From: Chloroflexota bacterium
GTDB lineage: Bacteria > Chloroflexota > Anaerolineae > Anaerolineales > Anaerolineaceae
Reading direction: 5' to 3'
Length of the DNA stretch: 9,837 nucleotides
Assembly: GCA_012800995.1 (NCBI GenBank)
Contig: JAAZIH010000291.1
Span: 1 to 9,837, forward strand
Of the stretch, positions 5,736 through 9,837 are shown piece after piece (the stretch's first letter is position 1; every line of letters begins with the position of its first letter). Position numbers and translations under genes: made by a program. The notes beneath the pieces are model-generated. The model was given only the letters and a program-made list of their open reading frames with translations, did not search any database and was not told the DNA's origin.

Positions 5736-6734
5736 CTAATACTGCGCCCTAAGAATGGTATCGAGATTCTCAAAAGCCTTCGCCGCTCCTTCAACAGTGC
5801 ATGTGACAGGATTTTCAACGACATAGGCGGGAATACCTAATGCTACGGTAAGATACTTGTCGAGCCCTTTCATCAAAGATGATCCACCGCATAATGCCAC
5901 ACCACGGTCAATGATGTCTGAGATGAGTTCTGGGGGCGTTTTTTCAAGAACGCGTTTTATTAGATTAACAATTTCCTGAAGCGGTTGTTCAACTGCGTCA
6001 ACTATTTCGTTGGTTGTCAAGCTAACTGGTCTGGGCAGATTGGAAACTTGATCCTGACCCTGAACTTCCATTGTCGTTTCATCTTCAACGGTCAGGGCTG
6101 AGCCAATGCGTAATTTAAGCTGTTCAGCTGTTGGTTGCCCAATGATAAGGCCGTATTTTTTTCGAACGTTGTTGATAATGGCTTCATCCATTTTTAAGCC
6201 GGCAACAGGCGAGGTTTCCGCACTCACGATTCCGTTCATAGAAATGACCGCAGCTTGGGTTGTTCCCGCCCCGATACTGATGACCATGTTCCCTGTGGGC
6301 GTTTTAATGGGCAAATCCATACCAATCGCGGCAGCCAATGGTTGCGGAATAACATAAACTTCCCGTGAACCTGCACCCAAACCAGCTTCCTGCACTGCAC
6401 GACGTTCAACGCTGGTAATACCGTATGGCACAGTAATGATGATTTTAGGCTTGAAAAAGAAAGTAGGTCCGGTTACTTTTCGCATTAATTCTCTCACAAA
6501 GATTTCAGTCAGCTCATATTCAGCGATGACACCACTCCGAAGGGGTCTAACGACCTCAAGTGAATCGGGCACACGACCTAACATCCCAAGGGCGGTTGTA
6601 CCATATTCTACTAATTTCTTTTCATCCACGACAATCGCGACAATGGTTGGCTCTTGAATTAAAATTTTATTGCCCTCGGCAATTTGAGTGTTGAATGTGC
6701 CTAGATCGATACCTAATTCTCGTGATAAAGCCAT
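5736..6734 (-). CDS. MreB-like bacterial actin with altered phosphate-binding motifs
   Basis: A 332-residue protein of the MreB/Hsp70-actin superfamily and of normal MreB length. Phosphate-1 loop: GIDLGTFNT (8-16; usual form GIDLGTANT). Phosphate-2 loop: ISIGAGTTQ (152-160; usual form DIGGGTTE). The interdomain stretch reads QPLAAAIG (131-138; usually EPMAAAIG). The adenosine motif is LCGGSSLMKGLD (281-292). AEQLKLRIGSA (203-213) also matches MreB. MreB forms membrane-bound filaments that organise wall synthesis and cell shape. Here the conserved Asp of phosphate-2 is Ser, and the Glu linked to ATP hydrolysis is Gln, so nucleotide turnover may be reduced. The SD AAGAGG (6741-6746) stands six bases before ATG. 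It lies 41 nt after ruvA on the same strand. No mreC or mreD is nearby. Confidence 0.88.
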   Translation of the reverse strand: MALSRELGIDLGTFNTQIAEGNKILIQEPTIVAIVVDEKKLVEYGTTALGMLGRVPDSLEVVRPLRSGVIAEYELTEIFVRELMRKVTGPTFFFKPKIIITVPYGITSVERRAVQEAGLGAGSREVYVIPQPLAAAIGMDLPIKTPTGNMVISIGAGTTQAAVISMNGIVSAETSPVAGLKMDEAIINNVRKKYGLIIGQPTAEQLKLRIGSALTVEDETTMEVQGQDQVSNLPRPVSLTTNEIVDAVEQPLQEIVNLIKRVLEKTPPELISDIIDRGVALCGGSSLMKGLDKYLTVALGIPAYVVENPVTCTVEGAAKAFENLDTILRAQY

Positions 6735-6757
6735 AATTTACCTCTTACAAAAATGTT

Positions 6758-6771
6758 AGCAGATAACTGCT
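6758..6771 (-). other. weak hairpin in the ruvA-mreB-like gap
   Basis: AGCAG and CTGCT form a 5-bp stem with a four-base loop. On the minus strand, AACATTTTTG follows. The stem is short and the T run is four bases removed, so it could at most be a partial attenuator lowering read-through from the ruv genes into the mreB-like gene. Confidence 0.25.
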
Positions 6772-6775
6772 TGGT

Positions 6776-7351
6776 TTAATGGTCAAAATACTGTAATGTA
6801 AGCCTTAATTTCTCTTCAATTGTATCAGGTGTGTCCTTTGGTAAAGCTTGAACAGCTGCCTGGGCTTCTACAACAGAATATCCTAAGTTAATCAATGCAT
6901 CAATAACTGAATCATCTACATCGCTTGTCTTTTGGTAGCTTTCACCAGGCATGGCAGGAACTTTGCCTTGCATGTGAATGAGGATTTTTTGAGCGGTCTT
7001 TTTGCCAATACCAGGTACTTTGCTGAAGAAATCAGGCTCTTCGCTCAATATAGCACGGCGGATATTGTCCATCGATAGTGTGGAAAGAATAGACATAGCA
7101 GATTTCGGTCCAACACCACCAACACCCAAAAAGTGGATAAACATGGTTTTTTCTTCAAGGTTTTTAAAACCATAGAGAGCCATTGAGTCTTCACGAACGA
7201 TAAAATGGGTATGCAGGAATGCGGTGTGACCAACGGTGAGTTCGGAGACAGTATCATGCGTTACAAATACTTCAATGCCCAAGCCTGAAACTTCGATTGT
7301 AATCGCGTTATCACTTTTTTGGCTGACGATGCCTGAAATAGAATTAATCAT
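6776..7351 (-). CDS. ruvA: Holliday junction branch migration protein RuvA
   Basis: A 191-residue, full-length RuvA. RuvA tetramers bind four-way DNA junctions and load the RuvB motor for branch migration. Domain I is an OB fold (about 1-62) containing the acidic pin (E54, D55 in VREDSMALYGF). Two helix-hairpin-helix motifs follow: LGVGGVGPKSAMSIL (75-89) and VPGIGKKTAQKIL (112-124). After a flexible linker, the RuvB-contacting domain III occupies about 145-190 (INLGYSVVEAQAAVQ). The ATG overlaps the upstream methyltransferase stop as ATGATTAA (8 nt), which indicates translational coupling; there is no strong SD. ruvC is two genes upstream. ruvB is not in the window. Confidence 0.96.
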   Translation of the reverse strand: MINSISGIVSQKSDNAITIEVSGLGIEVFVTHDTVSELTVGHTAFLHTHFIVREDSMALYGFKNLEEKTMFIHFLGVGGVGPKSAMSILSTLSMDNIRRAILSEEPDFFSKVPGIGKKTAQKILIHMQGKVPAMPGESYQKTSDVDDSVIDALINLGYSVVEAQAAVQALPKDTPDTIEEKLRLTLQYFDH

Positions 7352-8162
7352 GGTTTCTTGTTAATCCAGAATGTTGATTGAATATCTCATAAAGAATTAT
7401 ACCTGTTGCCACAGATAAATTCAGTGAATCGCATTCCCCAAGCATTGGAATACGTAGCATTTCATCGCATATATCTTTGAGCTCTTGCGAAAGCCCTTCA
7501 CGTTCCGAACCCATCAACAGAAGGATCTTATTTGGATATGAATAAGTAAAAGCGTTTTGTCTTGCTTTATCTGATGTGCCAAGGATAGTGAAACTGTTTA
7601 AACCCTTTATAAAGGAAATAAATTGCGTGTAGTCTAATTTATAAAGTGGAATTGTGAAAATAGCGCCCATGGAGGCTTTCACCGCGGCAGGGTCATGTGG
7701 GTCGGTTGAGTTGGGTAAGAGAATCAAACCTGATACGCCTGTTGCATCACAGCTACGCAGTATTGTTCCCAGGTTTCCTGGATTTTGGATTGCTTCAACG
7801 CACAACAATAATATCTTTTCTTCTTTAATCAGTTTCTTATCGGAAAGACTTTGCCAGTTTTGCTTGACGAGGGCAGCTATCCCTTGCGGTTTATCTTTGC
7901 GGGCGATGCTCTCGAATACTAAAGCACTCAGCTCAAGAATTTCAATGGATGTTTTTTGAGCACGTTCAACAAGAGATTGTCCGTATTCGCTTATTAGTAA
8001 ATCAGGTGAGATAATTATTTGTTGAATTTCTGCATTCGAATCAAAAGCCTGACCTACCAGTTTCAATCCCTCAATGAGAAACAGTCCAGACTCATTTCTG
8101 TATTTTTGCATATACAAAGAACGCAAAAATTTGATTTGCGGGTTGGATGTGGAAGTGATCAT
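7344..8162 (-). CDS. TrmH/SpoU-family RNA 2'-O-ribose methyltransferase
   Basis: A 272-residue SPOUT-class enzyme. The N-terminal part (about 1-100) is the substrate-binding domain seen in RlmB-like members (FLIEGLKLV, 28-36). The catalytic domain carries the three SpoU motifs: motif 1 NPGNLGTILRSCD (127-139, with N127 and R136), motif 2 LLMGSEREGLS (215-225, with E220) and motif 3 IPMLGECDSLNLSVA (238-252). Proteins of this group methylate a ribose 2'-OH in rRNA or tRNA. The exact nucleotide cannot be read from sequence, so I give no gene symbol. The ATG is 2 nt after the ruvC stop and the gene overlaps ruvA by 8 nt, so it is embedded in a ruvC-ruvA operon. Confidence 0.92.
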   Translation of the reverse strand: MITSTSNPQIKFLRSLYMQKYRNESGLFLIEGLKLVGQAFDSNAEIQQIIISPDLLISEYGQSLVERAQKTSIEILELSALVFESIARKDKPQGIAALVKQNWQSLSDKKLIKEEKILLLCVEAIQNPGNLGTILRSCDATGVSGLILLPNSTDPHDPAAVKASMGAIFTIPLYKLDYTQFISFIKGLNSFTILGTSDKARQNAFTYSYPNKILLLMGSEREGLSQELKDICDEMLRIPMLGECDSLNLSVATGIILYEIFNQHSGLTRNHD

Positions 8163-8164
8163 GG

Positions 8165-8662
8165 CTAAACCTGCTCGATTAAGCGTTTATATTGCGCGTG
8201 GGAGAGATGACAAATGGCAATCGCGAGAGCGTCCGCGGCATCATCGGGTTTGGGGATTTCATCCAAGTGAAGTATAAACTTTACCATCTCCTGAACCTGG
8301 GATTTTGTGGCGTTGCCACTGGATGTTACGGCTTGTTTAACCTCGTTAGGCGTATATTGCGCGGGTTCATAACCAGCCTGGCTAAAACATAGTTCTATAA
8401 CACCGCGCGCTTCACTCACCGTCATAGCTGTTTTGATGTTTTTCTTAAAGAAAAGCTTTTCAAGCGCACATTCATCGGGTTGGTACTGTTGGATTAATGC
8501 TCTCAAGTGATTATAGAGCTCTACAAGGCGTTTAGCCGTCGAACCCGTAGCTTCAGTGCTTATGACACCAAATGCCACGAGTTCGGGTTCTCCAGCTTGA
8601 TTAGATTTGACAAGTCCGTAACCGGTAGTCGCAATTCCAGGATCAATACCAAGAACAAGCAT
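8165..8662 (-). CDS. ruvC: crossover junction endodeoxyribonuclease RuvC
   Basis: A 165-residue RuvC, the dimeric nuclease that cuts Holliday junctions symmetrically. The RNase H-fold acidic residues are present: D7 in LVLGIDPG, E68 in CALEKLFF, and the D140/D141 and D144 group in KPDDAADALAIAICH. The family stretch NEVKQAVTSSGNATKSQVQ (106-124) is typical, although the usual GNGRADK form is replaced. Length is normal. It starts 8 nt after the yebC stop codon and has only a weak SD, so it is probably coupled to yebC. Confidence 0.96.
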   Translation of the reverse strand: MLVLGIDPGIATTGYGLVKSNQAGEPELVAFGVISTEATGSTAKRLVELYNHLRALIQQYQPDECALEKLFFKKNIKTAMTVSEARGVIELCFSQAGYEPAQYTPNEVKQAVTSSGNATKSQVQEMVKFILHLDEIPKPDDAADALAIAICHLSHAQYKRLIEQV

Positions 8663-8670
8663 TGAAATAA

Positions 8671-9426
8671 CTAATCGTTTTCCATCGCCGCGATGGCTTC
8701 ATCGGTAATCTTAAGATTAGAGTAGATGTTTTGCACATCGTCCAAATCTTCAATGGTCATGATAGTTTTCATGGTTGAAATAGTCTGTTCAAGGTCAAGT
8801 TCAATTTCATTTTGAGGGACAAAGCGTAATCCGGCTTCTTCGACTTTGAAATGGGCGGCGGCAAGGCTATCGTGAATTGCTTTGAAGGTTTCCACTGAGC
8901 CTACAATTTCAATCATGCCGTCTTCCTCGGTGACGTCATCCGCGCCCGCTTCAAGCGCGGCTTCAAAGGCTTTATCAAAGTTTTTTCCATCAGATTCGAT
9001 GGTATAGATAGCTTTACGGTCAAATTGCCAGACAACAGAGCCGTTTGAGGCCAATTCTCCTCCGGCTTTACTCAGAATGTGGCGAAGTTCAGCAACGGTG
9101 CGGTTACGGTTTTCTGTGACACACTCGATAATAGCAGAAACGCCTCTGCCAAGATAGCCTTCATAAGTAATTTCTTCAAGTTCAACACCGTCTTTGCTCT
9201 CGCCTGTACCACGTTTGATCGCGCGTTCAATGCTGTCCTTAGGCATATTTGCAGCCCGAGCGCGGTTCATTGCCAATTCAAGGCTCACGTTCATGCTGGG
9301 ATCACCACCACCAGAACGTGCGGCAAGGGTAATTTCACGAGCGAGACGTGTAAATAAAGCGCCTTTTTTTGCGTCAGCGGCGCCTTTTTTGCGTTTAATT
9401 GTGGACCAATGAGAATGTCCTGCCAT
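8671..9426 (-). CDS. yebC: YebC/PmpR family protein (TACO1 homologue)
   Basis: A 251-residue full-length member, starting with the invariant MAGHSHWSTIKRKKGA and containing ARAANMPKDSIERAIKRG (56-73) and YEGYLGRG (88-95). The family has been described both as transcriptional regulators (PmpR) and, together with mitochondrial TACO1, as factors that help ribosomes translate proline-rich stretches; the second role fits cytoplasmic function in most bacteria. The acidic C-terminal domain follows. The SD is AGGAG (9435-9439), eight bases before ATG. It is the first gene of the yebC-ruvC-trmH-ruvA run, a common arrangement in bacteria. Confidence 0.96.
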   Translation of the reverse strand: MAGHSHWSTIKRKKGAADAKKGALFTRLAREITLAARSGGGDPSMNVSLELAMNRARAANMPKDSIERAIKRGTGESKDGVELEEITYEGYLGRGVSAIIECVTENRNRTVAELRHILSKAGGELASNGSVVWQFDRKAIYTIESDGKNFDKAFEAALEAGADDVTEEDGMIEIVGSVETFKAIHDSLAAAHFKVEEAGLRFVPQNEIELDLEQTISTMKTIMTIEDLDDVQNIYSNLKITDEAIAAMEND

Positions 9427-9468
9427 AGTAAAAACTCCTGAGATTGTTTAATTTTACGTTCATACAAC

Positions 9469-9477
9469 ATTATACCA
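9469..9477 (-). promoter_or_regulatory. extended -10 promoter of the yebC-ruv operon
   Basis: The minus strand reads TGGTATAAT: a perfect -10 hexamer (9469-9474) preceded by the TGn extension (9475-9477). There is no good -35 box 17 bases upstream (GGGAAA), which is compatible with an extended -10 promoter. The start site would be near 9462, giving a 5' leader of about 36 nt to the yebC ATG. Confidence 0.65.
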
Positions 9478-9595
9478 TTCAATACGCACAATTTCCCCCT
9501 TTTGACAGTCTGGGGATTAAAAGTGTAGTAGAAACAGAACTGATGGATGAGGCTCTTGAAATAAGAGGAAGCTCATTATTACTGAATATATACAA

Positions 9596-9625
9596 AAGAA
9601 AGTCCCCGGCAATGGGGACTTTCTT
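9596..9625. terminator. strong hairpin terminator, probably bidirectional
   Basis: AAGAAAGTCCCC (9596-9607) and GGGGACTTTCTT (9614-9625) form a perfect 12-bp stem with a six-base loop. On the minus strand the stem ends in TTTCTTTT, so it terminates the gene whose stop codon is at 9676-9678. On the plus strand TTTCTTGTTTCT follows, giving weaker termination in that direction. It isolates the right-edge gene from the yebC promoter. Confidence 0.85.
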
Positions 9626-9663
9626 GTTTCTAATCTGCTTCAAAACTTACAGAAGCTTCCTTG

Positions 9664-9689
9664 GCAACTTTAATTTTAGTTAAAGTTGC
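9664..9689 (-). repeat. hairpin overlapping the stop codon of the right-edge gene
   Basis: GCAACTTT (9664-9671) and AAAGTTGC (9682-9689) are perfect complements, and the stem can extend inward by two A-T pairs. The structure spans the TAA stop (9676-9678). No T tract follows, so it is not a terminator in itself. It may stabilise the mRNA end or be incidental. Confidence 0.45.
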
Positions 9690-9837
9690 GTAGGATGAGA
9701 GGCAGGTACATCATGTTGAAGGGCAAGACACGTAACTGCACGGGGATGGTGAACTTGGGATCGGGTGCATTGTCGACGCGGAGAGCGCCAAAGTAGTCAC
9801 CCCAAACCAGACCAGTTGAGTCGAATGTGAGGGTCAC
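9676..9837 (-). CDS. C-terminal fragment of a secreted-type protein ending in YLPLILRNFN
   Basis: Translating the minus strand from the right edge gives 53 open codons to TAA (9676-9678); the 5' part lies outside the window. The first 38 residues look like the end of an Ig-like or BACON/Hydin-like beta repeat (VTLTFDSTGL, WGDYFGALRV, then PKFTIPVQLRV), a module often found at the C-terminus of secreted proteases and adhesins. The last residues, MMYLPLILRNFN, match a short YLPL(I/V) motif that I recall at the ends of many exported Chloroflexota proteins. The enzymatic domain, if any, is not visible. GTG at the edge is probably an internal valine and not a start. Confidence 0.75.
   Translation of the reverse strand: MTLTFDSTGLVWGDYFGALRVDNAPDPKFTIPVQLRVLPFNMMYLPLILRNFN

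Noticed and set aside
9502..9531. Perfect TTGACA on the plus strand as a promoter
   Set aside because: The best -10 (TAGTAG at 18-base spacing) matches only half the consensus, and no plus-strand gene follows before the terminator.
9444..9683. Plus-strand open frame of 79 codons in the yebC upstream region
   Set aside because: It runs through the strong terminator hairpin and into the antisense of the right-edge gene, has no SD and resembles no known protein.
1..9837. CRISPR array, insertion sequence or phage remnant
   Set aside because: No regularly spaced direct repeats, transposase or integrase frame was found. The tRNA could serve as an attachment site, but no repeated tRNA end is visible.

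Overview
The window looks like chromosomal DNA from a moderate-GC bacterium. My best guess is Chloroflexota, class Anaerolineae. The clues are indirect: a secreted-type C-terminus ending in a YLPLILRN-like motif (right edge), a variant MreB-like protein, a DUF2207 membrane protein with a Cys-rich tail, and a small membrane zinc-ribbon protein. No rRNA or other decisive phylogenetic marker is present, so the assignment is an inference. I see no insertion sequence, phage gene or CRISPR array.

Layout, left to right. Positions 41-192 (+ strand) hold a self-contained tRNA-Pro(GGG) unit with its own promoter, gene and intrinsic terminator. It converges on a long run of minus-strand genes. Read in the direction of transcription (right to left), that run is: yebC (9426-8671), ruvC (8662-8165), a TrmH/SpoU-type RNA 2'-O-methyltransferase (8162-7344), ruvA (7351-6776), an MreB-like actin homologue (6734-5736), a two-TM zinc-ribbon protein with a TTG start (5657-5283), a DUF2207-type membrane protein (5218-3431), a radical SAM/SPASM enzyme (3430-2087), a cysteine-less radical SAM paralogue (2075-966) and a class I methyltransferase (973-233). 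The right edge (9676-9837) holds the last 53 codons of a secreted-type protein, followed by a strong terminator hairpin that separates it from the yebC promoter.

The first block (yebC-ruvC-trmH-ruvA-mreB-like) is conserved housekeeping: translation factor/regulator, Holliday-junction processing, RNA modification and cell morphology. ruvB is not in the window.

The second block is the interesting one. The DUF2207 protein has a signal peptide, an outside domain, one clear membrane span, a cytoplasmic region and then a Ser/Gly-rich linker ending in a striking (Cys-Ala)n tail with seven cysteines in 14 residues. Its stop codon abuts the ATG of a radical SAM enzyme that carries an N-terminal PqqD/RRE-like domain, a CX3CX2C cluster motif and a full SPASM cysteine set. 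This is the architecture of peptide-modifying maturases. Next comes a collinear paralogue that has lost every cluster-binding cysteine, then a methyltransferase overlapping it by 8 nt. I propose that these genes form a post-translational modification cassette acting on the cytoplasmic Cys-Ala tail of a membrane protein, with the dead paralogue as a substrate-binding or scaffolding partner. The chemistry and purpose are unknown from sequence alone.
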